Below are positions 1 through 10,541 of a DNA stretch of 64,000 nt, one piece after another (the stretch's first letter is position 1; each line of letters opens with the position of its first letter). The DNA comes from Suillus spraguei (lineage: Eukaryota; Basidiomycota; Agaricomycetes; Boletales; Suillaceae): NCBI GenBank assembly GCA_016800925.1, contig JABCPU010000218.1, forward strand, positions 1-64,000, given 5' to 3'. The notes under the pieces were generated by a model. It was not told where the DNA came from. It did no database searches and saw only the letters and a program-made list of their open reading frames with translations. A program made the position numbers and the translations under genes.

Positions 1-86
1 TAAGAGATCATCGATAATCAGTACTGGGACAATATATAGCATTGAATCTGGTATAGATAATTACAGTTGCTGCACCCTCATGGACC

Positions 87-1375
87 TTGAAGCGCAAAAA
101 AAAACGACATGCGTCGACGACGCCAAGCCATAATTATAATAACAATCGCAGTCACTCAAATCGCACATCTGTAAACCTATTATTCTTATCACGCCGAGAA
201 CAAATCCCATATCACACGTCTATCCTTACTGGAAAAGCATGGGTATATGAACTCATTAGTGGCCACCCAGACCAGATAAAGCACAATTTTGGCGTCGACC
301 TTCATTTTTTGAGGAGTTGTTGAGGTCCTTCAGTGCCATGGTTTGTTCAGTCCCGCAATGGTGTCACTGTTGAAGAGCAGCTCAGCATTTTCTTGTACAC
401 GTGTGTTACTGGACTCTCATCTCGCCATGTTGGAGAGCGATTCCAGCATGCTCCAGACACAATTACAAGGTGAGTACATCATCAATTTGAGACTAATAGT
501 AGGGTGCATTTTAACAGATATTTCAAACACATGCTCATCTTCTTTTCATCCCATCCCTTCTACACTTCAAATGTCCAGTTCACAAATTCAAACACTCCCA
601 TTTCTGCCGCTATCTGTGACGACCCACATTTCAGATTTTTTGACCAATGCATTGGCACCGTTGATGGTACTCACATTTGTGTTTTTTGCACCGCTTGAAG
701 AGCATGTTGTCCTGCACAACTGAAAGGGATTTCTATCCCAGAATTGTCTGTTTATATGCGACTTTGACTTTTATTTCACATACTCACTTACAGGCTGGAT
801 GGCTCAGCTGCTGATGCGGCCCTTTGGAATGATGCCCGAACTCATGACCTGCGCATGCCCACACAAAAATATATTCTTGCCGATGCAGGCTTTGGTGGAT
901 GTGATGCACTGCTTGTACCTTACTGAGGCATCCATTATCATTTGAAGGAATGGTGCCAAGCACACCTTGCATAAGTTCATTTAATTCTATTGTAGGCCTC
1001 AAAATCCTAAAGAACTGTTCAATTTGCGACATGCAGCACTGCGCAATGTCCTCAAATGAATCTTTGGTGTCTTGAAGTGACAATGGCGAATTTTAGTGAC
1101 CACACCAGAGTACAGTATGCACGTCCAGACACAAATACCAGCAGCACTATGTGCTATCCATAACTTCATGTGCAGGTATAATCCTGACATCTTTGATATC
1201 GCCCTCGACCATGAGTACAACCTTGCGGAGGATGATAGTGTAGGGTATGGGAACTTTCTGAGGACCGGCAGATAATCCTGAGAGAGACAAGCAGATGCTC
1301 ATTGGGAGGCGATTGCAGAGGCAATGTGGGCTGACTATCTTGAGGAGTGTGAACAAAGGGGGCTCCCATTACCTT
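87..1375 (+). pseudogene. PIF/Harbinger-like DDE transposase, decayed
   Basis: A broken plant/fungal HARBI1-type transposase. The N-terminal part (about 190-320) reads IPYHTSILTGKAWV and GHPD, matching the helical domain found in front of many basidiomycete Harbinger transposases. A GTGAGT...AACAG intron sits at about 471-517. After it comes FFDQCIGTVDGTHI, the first catalytic Asp region (about 638-690). Further blocks are LADAGFGG and YHLKEW (about 878-950), ELFNLRHAALRNVL (about 1010-1060), and IPAALCAIHNFM (about 1134-1172). The C-terminal block WADYLEECEQRGLP lies at about 1330-1368. These blocks fall in different frames with several stops, so the gene cannot make a full enzyme. I could not find terminal inverted repeats or a target duplication. 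Assignment to the family is firm; exact ends are not. Confidence 0.8.
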
Positions 1376-1435
1376 AGTCTCAAGTTTTTTACATGTACAA
1401 TATTCTTCATTCAAATAAAGTCTGGTGGGCTCTTT

Positions 1436-1578
1436 GAGCACTCTCCAGATCCAGGCCCTGGATGTCAAGCTTGGGTGAGGGTGAGCACTCTCCAGAGAGG
1501 ATGAGCACTCTCCAGATCAGGCCCTGAATGTCAAGCCTGGGTGAGGATGAGCACTCTCCAGAGAGGATGAGCACTCTC
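1436..1578. repeat. GAGCACTCTC tandem repeat next to LTR
   Basis: Five copies of GAGCACTCTCCAGA-like units alternate between a long (about 46 bp, containing CAGGCCCTG and GTCAAGC) and a short (about 20 bp, AGAGAGGAT) version. The left LTR of the first chromovirus begins immediately inside the fifth unit, at 1579. Confidence 0.75.
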
Positions 1579-2048
1579 TGTTACGAACTGGGGTGGCGTC
1601 ACCAGCGACAGTGAAAAGACACAGACGGTCTGCTGGGAGTTCTTACAATGTCCAAAGAGAACAAGGTGAAAGTACAAGGAACGCGTTCCGAGTACGATCA
1701 AGGGTTCAGCCTCAAGACAAGTCAAGAGGTATCCGCGAGAATAGAGACTAAGGCTAAGGAGTGCTTAGACTTAGAGACGATTCAAGACGACTTAGGTTGG
1801 AGACCTAAGCGAAGGAGATTCCAGGTAAAACCCAGTAAGATTAAAGTAGGGAATCTACTACAAGTACACTGTGCTTAAATAGGCCAATATGTGCGCACAG
1901 ACCAAGAGAGTGTGAGAATGTAAGTGCGTATCCAAAGAAGGAAGGCAACTATAGTACAGATGCGTTGAGCATATGAGTCAGAGTCATGTTACGTAATATA
2001 CAAGGTAAATGAAGTAGAAAATGAATAGGGGCACGTACGATTGTAACA
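1579..2048 (-). repeat. 3' LTR of chromovirus copy 1
   Basis: A 470-bp LTR bounded by TGTTAC and GTAACA. Read on the minus strand it holds a TATTTAAG promoter box (1880-1873). The 11-mer ACTTTAATCTT starts 33 bases downstream, at 1847. That 11-mer is the exact complement of the element's primer site, so it is the likely 5' end of the transcript and the start of the R region. The polypurine tract (AAAAGGGGGT on the minus strand) abuts the 2048 end. Confidence 0.92.
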
Positions 2049-2080
2049 TTACCCCCTTTTACACGTAAAGTCACCGACTT
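2049..2080 (-). promoter_or_regulatory. Polypurine tract and adjacent hairpin, copy 1
   Basis: On the minus strand the tract AAAAGGGGG lies 3 bases before the LTR and would prime plus-strand DNA. Just upstream is the perfect stem AAAGTC-GGT-GACTTT (2065-2080 region), which is also present in copies 2 and 3. Confidence 0.75.
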
Positions 2081-3493
2081 TACTCATCTTGGTTCGCATA
2101 GTAAACGGGTCATCGCTCCATTCGTAGTCTTCATCAGCAAAGATCCACTCATCATGTACTTAGCTTCTCCAAACCAGCGCGTCGTTTAGAGTCCTTCTTT
2201 TCTCTGCTGAATCGTTCATCGTCAAGCTGCTTTTCCCAAGCACGAAGTGCGTCATAAAATCCTCATCTTTCCAAGTTAACTCGAAGGGAGGAGGCCCAAC
2301 TCGGTTGGGCAGTAGAGGGATAAATGAGTGGGCGACCAATATCTGCAAACCTTGCACTGATATTCCGCACATTCTTTTGACGATGTCCTAGAATCCACAG
2401 ACCGGCATTTCATGTTCTCGTCAGGGTTGAAGAACTTTGCGTAAGGAGACGGGAAATGATGGGCGTGGGACTAGTGGATCTGGCGCGCTTCTTTCCCTTT
2501 TCTTCGTCATACGTTTTAAGGCAAGGGTGTTTGCCGCTTAAGTTGCGCTTGTTGAGCGGGATAAAGTGTATGCGATGGGAGATCCGGGGTACTGCTCGTT
2601 CGGCAGCGCAAGGAGTTCGGTGGAGAAGAGGGGAAGTGATGCCGAAGTCTTTTACTAAGACTGGTGAAACGGGATCCATAGGACCGAATGACGATGGGAT
2701 AGACATAGGGGGATGTATATGAAGGTCGCGAAGTCGAGGCCGAGTGTTACCACTCAGTGGCAGGATACCTAATAGTTTAGCGGCCTCGACTGTTCTTCTG
2801 TGCAGGTTCATACAGCCATCGGGGTCATGAGAGAGGTATGAGGGGGTGAGGTTGGTGTTGAATGGGGATGGGGTTCGGGAGAGCAAGGTTACTTGCGTTG
2901 CTGTAGATCGGTATAGCTTCTTCACTAGTTTCTGGCTGCTCTTGTTTCAGCGACTGATTGTTGGATGGTTTCGACGACTTGGTTGTAAGTTGTCCGATCT
3001 CTTGGACAGCAGTGTATAAGCCAGTAAAGGCATCAAGACTAGAATAAGCGCTGAAGAAGAGGGTGCTGGATAGGAAGTGGCGTATCTTCCTGCGGAGAGG
3101 GAGGTCGAGCAACACCTGCTCGACGTTCGGCAATGATGTGAATAGCTTCTTCAACATCATTCTTAAAGGAATCGGGAAGAAGCAACATAGCGTAAGCACG
3201 AATGCGTTTTTGAAGATGAAGGAAGCGGTGACGGAGAGTAATTTCGTTGTTTCTTTGGCAGTGGCTTCAATAAGGGCTGCATGCGAATGATGTTGACGAT
3301 GAGGAGGCAGGGAAGGCGCCTCTTTCAGTAAGGATTCTTTCGATTTCGAGGGCATGTCCCTCGCAGAGAATGGCGGCTTCGATGTAAGAGGAGTTATCGA
3401 TTTCAGTGGTAAGGGTTCCGTATCGTTCAGTTTCAGAGTCGGAGTCATTGGTGGCAGCGACGACGGGTGTAATGTAGCAGTGGGGAAAGACAT
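2080..3493 (-). pseudogene. Accessory third frame (ORF3) of chromovirus copy 1
   Basis: A separate reading frame lies between the chromodomain and the 3' LTR. It starts MSFPTA (3493) and ends DPVYYANQDE (stop at 2080-2082), about 460-470 residues if indels are ignored. The first half is helical and hydrophilic, with AHIIAERRAG-like and LYTAVQEIGQL segments, then a Pro/Ser-rich linker. The last third has a CCHC-like cluster: VCGLLGHRQKNCAEYQCKVC in copy 2, here broken by a frameshift. An acidic tail follows (EDEGFYDALRAWEK). No transmembrane segment or signal peptide is evident, so it does not look like an envelope gene. A second Gag-like, nucleic-acid-binding role is an inference. All three copies retain it. 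Confidence 0.6.
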
Positions 3494-3545
3494 TTCAATG
3501 GTGGTAGTTGATCAAGTGCTGATGCGGTTGATTGACTGAAGATAA

Positions 3546-6500
3546 TCAGAGGGCGTGTTGCTTCTTATAAGCATTCAAGATTCGAGCGGAGTTCTTCAAG
3601 TTCTTTTCTGGGAGCCATTCGTTATCTCCCGATGATATCCTTTCCAGGAAACAGATACGTCGGCGATTGCCGGTTCCTTTGTGAGAAAGAATTGCTTCTA
3701 TTTCATATTCTTCTTCTTCTTCGATGATTCAGGTGGTGGTTCAGGGAAGTTCGGCCGTGTACGTCTGTTTCGCTATAGGATGATAAGACAGAAGCATGGA
3801 ACGTGGGTGAATCTTCCACTGCGGAGGGAGCTTGAGTGTGAACGTGATGGGTGATAAGACATCGATGATCGGGAAAGGTCCGTATCGTTTCGGGCAGTTT
3901 CCTTGATGGGAGTTTAAGTCTAAGATTAGCGGCAGATAGCCAAACCTTATCTCCGATCTTCCATGGGGTGTACTTATCTCCTCGGGATCGTTCGGCCATT
4001 GTCTGCATTGCAATGTTGTGACAGGCGATTGCTTCTTCTCTTATCTTCTGCAGAGATCGTACTCGATCTTCTGCTGCGGGGACGGATGAATCAGGGATAG
4101 ATGAGGGATAGCGCGTGGTTCATATCCCATCATCAAATAGAAGGGTGATGCATTCCTTGCATCGTGTTTTCGGTGGTTGTGGACGAATTCGGCGATTGGT
4201 AGTGTTCTACCCAATCTTCGGGTTGTTACGGCAATAAATGCGAGGTATGTTTCAAGTTCTTGATTAGCCTTTCCGTTTGACCATCAGTCTGCGGGTGGTA
4301 AGCCGTGGATGGAGCGATGACGTAGTCGAGAAGTCGGGCAAGTTCCTTTGAGAAGCGAGATAGGAATTGCGGTCCTCGATCCGAGATAACTTTGTCATGG
4401 AGTCCAAATCGTCGGTAACATGTTTTAAAAATAGCTTGGCCACACCTTCTGAGTGATGGTTTTCAAACAAGGGATAATAATTACCCCCTTCGTAAGGCCA
4501 TGGTCTACCACGACCATGATACTGTCAAAGCCTCCAGAGACAGGGAGGTCAGTGATAAGATCGACAGAGACCTGGGAGAACGGGCGAACAGCCGAGAAGG
4601 AATGGCGTGAGCGGGGGTCGAACGGATGAGTATCCGCTTTCATTTGCTGACAAAGGGCGCAACCCTCAACGTATTTCCGAATATAAGAGCCCATTGCAGG
4701 CCACCAGCTTCCGTTTACGAGTTCTTCAGTTTTGAATCTACCGGGGTGTCCCGCGGTAGGATGATCATGATACCTTTTCAGGATATCGGAGCGATGCGCC
4801 GGTGGAATATAAGCGCGATTCTTAAAATAGAGGACGTTCTCCTCAATCTTCCAATCAGAAGTGCCGATTTCATAGGGGGAAGGCACACGCCATCAAGGGC
4901 ATCAGATGCCGTCTTGAAGACAGGGTCGTCGAGGGGTCAGAGGATGACAGCACATCCTTCAAGTCGTGTCAATAAGACGAACGAATAGAGCGTCAGGGAG
5001 GAGGGTCTGGTCCTCGTTATCGTCTTTGCCAGAGTCATAATCAGGCCGGCGGGATAGTGCATCAGGTACTGCTAATTTAGTACCTGCAACGTGATGCAGT
5101 TCGATGTCGTAAATAGACAAAATCAATTGCCAACGTGCTTGGCGACGGGTGAGCTTCTGTGCACTTCTAAAGTACAGAAGGTTCTTATGGTCGGTGAATA
5201 CCAGGACGGGGTGTGGGTTTCCTTCGAGATAATGACGCCATTCGTTCAATGCCCGGATCACGGCAAGGAGTTCCCGATCAAAGATCTGGTAATTGCGTTC
5301 TGCGGGGTTCAAAGACTGTGAGAGATATGCACATGGGTGATAAACACCATTCTCATCAGTCTGCAGGAGAACTCCGCCAGTTGCTACAAGCGAAGCGTCG
5401 GTAGCAATGGCAAATTGTCGGGAAGGATCAGGGTTACGGAGTACCGGTTGGGAAGTGAAGCGTCGTTTCAATTCTTCGAAGGTGTCCATACATTCGGTTG
5501 ACCATTCAAAGGCCTTATCTTTCTTTGTCAAATCGATAAGGGGTCTGGCGATGTCAGAATAGTGGGAAATGAACGTGCGGTAGAAGTTGCAAAAACCGAG
5601 GAATGACCGAACATCTTTTACAGATTTCGGGATTGGCCATTCGGAGATTCCCTTGGTCTTGGCGGTGTCCATAGCAACTTGTCCGGGGCGAATTATCATT
5701 CCGAGGTATTCCACTTCTTCTGCATCGAAGGTGCATTTCTCCGGTTTCAAGAACAGGTGTTCTTTTCGTATTTTCATCAAAACTCGTCTGGTCCGTTCAC
5801 GGTGTTCTGCCATTGTCGTAGAGAAAATCAGGATATCGTCCATATAGATAACCATCCATCCTTCATTGATTTCTTGTTGAAAGGTGCGATTCATGTATGC
5901 TTGAAAAGTTGCTGGGGAATTGCAAAGGCCAAAGAACATGACGTTCGGTTCAAAGAGGCCAAATTCCGTGGTAAAAGCAGCTTTCCACCTATCATCAGGA
6001 TGGATGCGAATGTTGTTATAACCGGACCGGATATCCATTTTCGTAAAGAACTGTGCGTTATGAAGACGTGCGACAAGGGAAATAGGGAGTGGGAGCGGGT
6101 ATGCGTTCTTGACTGTCCAATCATTGATGTAGCGATAATCTTGACAGGGACGCAGTTCTCCACTCTTCTTTCCCACAAAGAAGAAGCCACTAGCTTGAGG
6201 TGACTTCGATTCTGAGATAAAGCCTTTCGCAACGTTTTCATCGATAAACGTTTTGACAGCAGCGCGTTCTTTTTCCGATAGCGGGTAGACCTTAGACGTG
6301 CGAGGAATAAAACCGGGTTTGGTGTCGATCCGATGATCGATACCAGGGCGTTCGGGGGTAGTTTGTTCAGTCCGTCTTTAGCAAAGACGTCTGCGAAGTC
6401 GTGCAAATAATCCGGGACCAATTCTTCGAAGGATTTCTTTTTCTTTTCCTTCTCTCCGTGGCGAATTCCTGAGCTTTGTTACTATATTTCGGAGGGAGGG

Positions 6501-7605
6501 AATGTGGAGTAGTGGAGGATTGTTCGAGTTGAGAAGTTCCATCACGTGTCAAGGGTGTATCCATGGATACTTCTTCTATGATCCTCATGCTAACTCCATC
6601 GGTATCGTATTCCACAAGAAATTCTCCATCTCCTAGTTCATAGAGGAAATTTCGCGTACTTCTGGGCATGCCAGACGTCTTCATGGTGTCGAATTGGTCA
6701 TCATCCTCGGTTGGGATCAACGAGGGCACGGGTTCTTCTTTATCGGGATTTCTTCATTGAAGCTGAAAGAGTTTTCGGGGGAACGAAGAACTTGGATAGT
6801 TTCGGTACGTTGGTGTTCGCCCTGGGAGTTCTTCTTCCGTTTTCCTTTTCCTGCTTCTGTTCTTCTATTGGCCGTTGCTCAATAGGTTCTTGTCCGACCC
6901 GATGCTCGGGTTCGGATTCATTCTTGCGCTTCTCTGCGCGAGGGATCGGTGATACTGCTCGCGGCAGTTGTACACGTGGAGTGGGTTCTGTAGTACGTGG
7001 CATTCGTACTTCTGGTTCTGGGTCTTCAGGACATCAATAGGAGAGCGATGAATGGTTTCGGAAGACGGGAATGTTGCCATCTGGTATGATTGAAAAGTCG
7101 GGGCAACCCGTTCTTCTTCGATCTTCATCCAGATCGATTTCGATCTCGTCTGATTTCTCTGTCCGTGAAAGGACAAGTGTTTCAGCAGCCCAATCTATAA
7201 TTGGGTTCATTGCTCGTAACCAAGGAATTCCAAGGAGGATTTGATCTCTCCTTCCTAGTTTGGTGATATTGAATTTTCCATACATGGTTCGATCGTCAAT
7301 TTTGACCACTAGGAGGCAGTAATGCGTGATTGGTCCTCCTTTTATGAGAGTTCCATCTGCCGTTGTAACTCGAAATGGTTCTTGAGTTTTCGTCGTGTGA
7401 TTTGATGGAGTTTCACAAACTCTTCTGAGATGAATGTTCCTGCTGCTCCTGAATCGATAACAGCGGTGGTGTCGACGGATTTCAAGCGAGTACGCGAGTG
7501 GAGGGTGATAGGGACACGAAGTTCTTTTCTTTCACCTACAGCGCGTACAAGTCTTAGTATTACATTGGGAGAAACATACGTCGAGTCTTTGTTTCTCCAA
7601 GTCAA
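3546..7605 (-). CDS. Pol polyprotein of chromovirus copy 1 (frameshifted)
   Basis: Domain order on the minus strand is protease, reverse transcriptase, RNase H, integrase, chromodomain. The retropepsin motif is [11 protein letters not shown] (about 7465-7435). Reverse transcriptase and RNase H form one open stretch at 4959-6176 (405 residues), with [14 protein letters not shown], the catalytic YMDD, and TDAS of RNase H. The integrase zinc finger (H-x-H...C-ALCQQ-C type) is near 4830-4650, followed by VDLITDLP and VVVDHG. A C-terminal chromodomain ends with [15 protein letters not shown] (about 3610-3560). Single-base indels break the frame at several points, notably after 7034, near 4470 and inside the chromodomain. 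The element is therefore non-autonomous as read, unless these are sequence errors. Confidence 0.88.
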
Positions 7606-7624
7606 AAATCCTCAACAATCCGTC

Positions 7625-8434
7625 TCACGGTTTCTTCATCTTCTTCTTCCCTTTGACTTCGGTTTGTCGGAGTGGGGTCTTCTTCTTTCTGTCAGGACAA
7701 TTATGGATGCGGTGTCCTGTCTTTCTGCATCCGAAGCATTGCCCTTTCTTCATGCATTCGGATCTCTCCATATCGGAGATTCGATCTACGACCATTGCGT
7801 TGGAATCACGGTTCGGAATATACCGTGCATTCCCGTAGTTCTTCTTCTTCTGTTGTGGAACATGACGTGTCCTCATGGCGTTAAGCCGATGATGGGCGTT
7901 GTCAATAGCAACGCATTGCAACACAACATCTCTGAATATTTCGGAGACATCTCCCGTATTGAAAAGCTTTGTAAGGATACCCCAATTAAGACCATCTTGG
8001 AAGAACTGGATCTTCGTCGCGTTATCGGTGATTGAGCCTTGGCTGCAAGTGCCTCAAAGTCGGCGACATAGGTGTGAAGATCTCCAGTTCCTTGTTTGAG
8101 ATCTCTAAGGCGTGTAAGCGCGGTCATTCTGGTATCCACTGGTTCGAATGCTTCTTTGAAGCTCTTCATAAAATCCACCATCGTCCCATAACCAACTTTT
8201 TGTCCCGAAGTGTCGGTAGATTGGGCGTGTTCAAGGAATTGTTCCTTCCATGATTTGGCATTCTTTCGGTCATGAAGGATGTTATGTAGATGATCTTCTG
8301 CTTGTCGGTGGTGTAAAGCTTTTCATTGATGTCAAAGTGCAATTGCACGACTGGATAAACTCGCGAGAGTTATCACGATCTCCATCAAAACCAATCGGTT
8401 GACCGATCTTGTATTCGAATTCTTTGGTCGACAT
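7625..8434 (-). pseudogene. Gag of chromovirus copy 1 (frameshifted)
   Basis: The frame starts MSTKEFEYKIGQP (ATG at 8434) and ends with a Lys-rich tail (stop 7625-7627). The capsid-like part includes MVDFMKSFKEAFEPVD and LKQGTGDLHTYVADFE. Near the C-terminus is a canonical zinc knuckle, CFGCRKTGHRIHNC (C-x2-C-x4-H-x4-C), for RNA packaging. One-base differences break the first 100 codons here, while copy 3 is open across the same stretch. Confidence 0.85.
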
Positions 8435-8620
8435 GGTTGATGATTCTTCTGATGAGTTATACTTTCTCGGTGCCTACACGCGCTGTCTTGCTGTCCGTCA
8501 GGGCTTTCTTCTGTCAGAGGGCTTCTCTTGACAATCTGCTCAGCGTACGCGTACGCTAGTCTGCTGATCTAAGCGATCAGGGTTCAGGGTCGAAGACTGG
8601 ATAGTCGACGATCAAAATGG

Positions 8621-8631
8621 ACTTTAATCTT
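8621..8631 (-). promoter_or_regulatory. Self-priming primer-binding site, copy 1
   Basis: On the minus strand AAGATTAAAGT lies one base after the 5' LTR. It is the exact reverse complement of ACTTTAATCTT inside the LTR, 33-34 bases after the TATA-like box. In Tf1-type elements an 11-nt match of this kind lets the transcript's own 5' end prime reverse transcription in place of a tRNA. Confidence 0.75.
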
Positions 8632-8632
8632 T

Positions 8633-9065
8633 TGTTACGAACTGGGGTGGCGTCACCAGCGACAGTGAAAAGACACAGACGGTCTGCTGGGAGTTCTTAC
8701 AATGTCCAAAGAGGACAAGGTGAAAGTACAAGGAACGCGTTCCGAGTACGATCAAGGGTTCAGCCTCAAGACAAGTCAAGAGGTATCCGCGAGAATAGAG
8801 ACTAAGGCTAAGGAGTGCTTAGACTTAGAGACGATTCAAGACGACTTAGGTTGGAGACCTAAGCGAAGGAGATTCCAGGTAAAACCCAGTAAGATTAAAG
8901 TAGGAATCTACTACAAGTACACTGTGCTTAAATAGGCCAATATGTGCGCACAGACCAAGAGACGTGGAAGTAAGTGCGTATCCAAAGAAGGAAGGCAACT
9001 ATAGTACAGATGCGTTGAGCATATGAGTCAGAGTCATTACGTAATATACAAGTAAAGATAGAATG
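8633..9065 (-). repeat. 5' LTR of chromovirus copy 1, truncated
   Basis: Matches 1579-2048 from TGTTACGAAC onward, but loses the GGGGCACGTACGATTGTAACA end. After ATATACAAGTAAA the sequence decays into the T-rich tract. Missing bases belong to the start of U3, so the promoter box itself is retained. Confidence 0.88.
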
Positions 9066-9114
9066 ATACGTGTTATTATTTTTTTTCTTTCTTTTTTTTT
9101 TTTTTTTTTTTTTT
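9066..9114. repeat. T-rich tract at the palindrome centre
   Basis: About 45 bases, almost all T with a few C and A, sit between the two inverted truncated LTRs. No other part of any chromovirus copy contains it. Confidence 0.85.
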
Positions 9115-9533
9115 TACTTGTATATTACGTAACATGACTTGACTCATATGCTCAACGCATCTGTACTATAGTTGCCTTCCTTTTTGGATACGCATTACTT
9201 CTCACGTTCTTGGTCTGTGCGCACATATTGGCCTATTTAAGCACAGTGTACTTGTAGTAGATTCCTACTTTAATCTTACTGGGTTTTACCTGGAATCTCC
9301 TTCGCTTAGGTCTCCAACCTAAGTCGTCTTGAATCGTCTCTAAGTCTAAGCACTCCTTAGCCTTAGTCTCTATTCTCGCGATACCTCTTGACTTGTCTTG
9401 AGGCTGAACCCTTGATCGTACTCGGAACGCGTTCCTTGTACTTTCACCTTGTCTCTTTGGACATTGTAAGAACTCCCAGCAGACCGTCTGTGTCTTTTCA
9501 CTGTCGCTGGTGACGCCACCCCAGTTCGTAACA
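9115..9533 (+). repeat. 5' LTR of chromovirus copy 2, truncated
   Basis: Begins at ACTTGTATATTACG and so lacks about the first 50 bp of U3. It ends CCAGTTCGTAACA. TATTTAAG is present, and the predicted transcript start 11-mer ACTTTAATCTT is at 9267-9277. Confidence 0.88.
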
Positions 9534-9534
9534 A

Positions 9535-9545
9535 AAGATTAAAGT
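9535..9545 (+). promoter_or_regulatory. Self-priming primer-binding site, copy 2
   Basis: AAGATTAAAGT lies one base after the LTR end. It is the exact complement of the LTR 11-mer at 9267-9277 and 16316-16326. No TGG-starting tRNA-complementary sequence occupies this position. Confidence 0.75.
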
Positions 9546-9731
9546 CCATTTTGATCGTCGACTATCCAGTCTTCGACCCTGAACCCTGATCGCTTAGATC
9601 AGCAGACTAGCGTACGCGTACGCTGAGCAGATTGTCAAGAGAAGCCCTCTGACAGAAGAAAGCCCTGACGGACAGCAAGACAGCGCGTGTAGGCACCGAG
9701 AAAGTATAACTCATCAGAAGAATCATCAACC

Positions 9732-10535
9732 ATGTCGACCAAAGAATTCGAATACAAGATCGGTCAACCGATTGGTTTTGATGGAGATCGTGATAACTCT
9801 CGCGAGTTTATCCAGTCGTGCAATTGCACTTTGACATCAATGAAAAGCTTTACACCACCGACAAGCAGAAGATCATCTACATAACATCCTTTATGACCGA
9901 AAGAATGCCAAATCTTGGAAGGAACAATTCCTTGAACACGCCCAATCTACCGACACTTCGGGACAAAAAGTTGGTTATGGGACGATGGTGGATTTTATGA
10001 AGAGCTTCAAAGAAGCATTCGAACCAGTGGATACCAAATGACCGCGCTTACACGCTTAGAGATCTCAAACAAGGAACTGGAGATCTCCACACCTATGTCG
10101 CCGACTTTGAGGCACTTGCAGCCAAGGCTCAATCACCGACAACGCGACGAAGATCCAGTTCTTCCAAGATGGTCTTAATTGGGGTATCCTTACAAAGCTT
10201 TTCAATACGGAGATGTCTCCGAATATTCAGAGATGTTGTGTTGCAATGCGTTGCTATTGACAACGCCCATCATCGGCTTAAGCCATGAGGACACGTCATG
10301 TTCCACAACAGAAGAAGAAGAACTACGGGAATGCACGGTATATTCCGAACCGTGATTCCAACGCAATGGTCGTAGATCGAATCTCCGATATGGAGAGATC
10401 CGAATGCATGAAGAAAGGGCAATGCTTCGGATGCAGAAAGACAGGACACCGCATCCATAATTGTCCTGACAGAAAGAAGAAGACCCCCTCCGACAAACCG
10501 AAGTCAAAGGGAAGAAGAAGATGAAGAAACCGTGA
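9732..10535 (+). pseudogene. Gag of chromovirus copy 2 (frameshifted)
   Basis: Starts MSTKEFEYKIGQP at 9732 and ends in a Lys-rich tail at about 10,533. The zinc knuckle CFGCRKTGHRIHNC is open at about 10,425-10,466. A missing base near 9825 and others near 10,040 and 10,285 split the capsid-like region. Confidence 0.83.
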
Positions 10536-10541
10536 GACGGA

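Larger units (their letters stand above)
1579..9065 (-). mobile_element. Chromovirus (Ty3/Gypsy) copy 1, minus strand
   Basis: A full-length LTR retrotransposon read on the minus strand. Its upstream LTR is at 8633-9065 and its downstream LTR at 1579-2048. Between them, in minus-strand order, lie Gag, protease, reverse transcriptase/RNase H, integrase with chromodomain, and an extra third frame. A primer site (8621-8631) and a polypurine tract (2049-2057 region) are in the expected places. The outer end of the upstream LTR is cut short by about 35-50 bp where it meets the T-rich centre. No 5-bp target duplication is visible around the element. Copy 2 (9115-16586) is its near-identical mirror image. 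Confidence 0.92.

Noticed and set aside
784..1083. Minus-strand ORF in the Harbinger region
   Set aside because: It is the antisense shadow of the transposase blocks, which carry recognisable motifs on the plus strand.
2080..3493. Envelope gene for the chromovirus third frame
   Set aside because: No signal peptide, no transmembrane helix and no glycosylation-rich ectodomain; it has instead a cysteine cluster and acidic tail.
5679..6203. 174-codon plus-strand ORF in reverse transcriptase
   Set aside because: Antisense shadow of the YMDD-containing frame.
7430..8035. 201-codon plus-strand ORF across chromovirus Gag
   Set aside because: Antisense to Gag zinc knuckle and protease; the same shadow appears in copies 2 and 3 with no family match.
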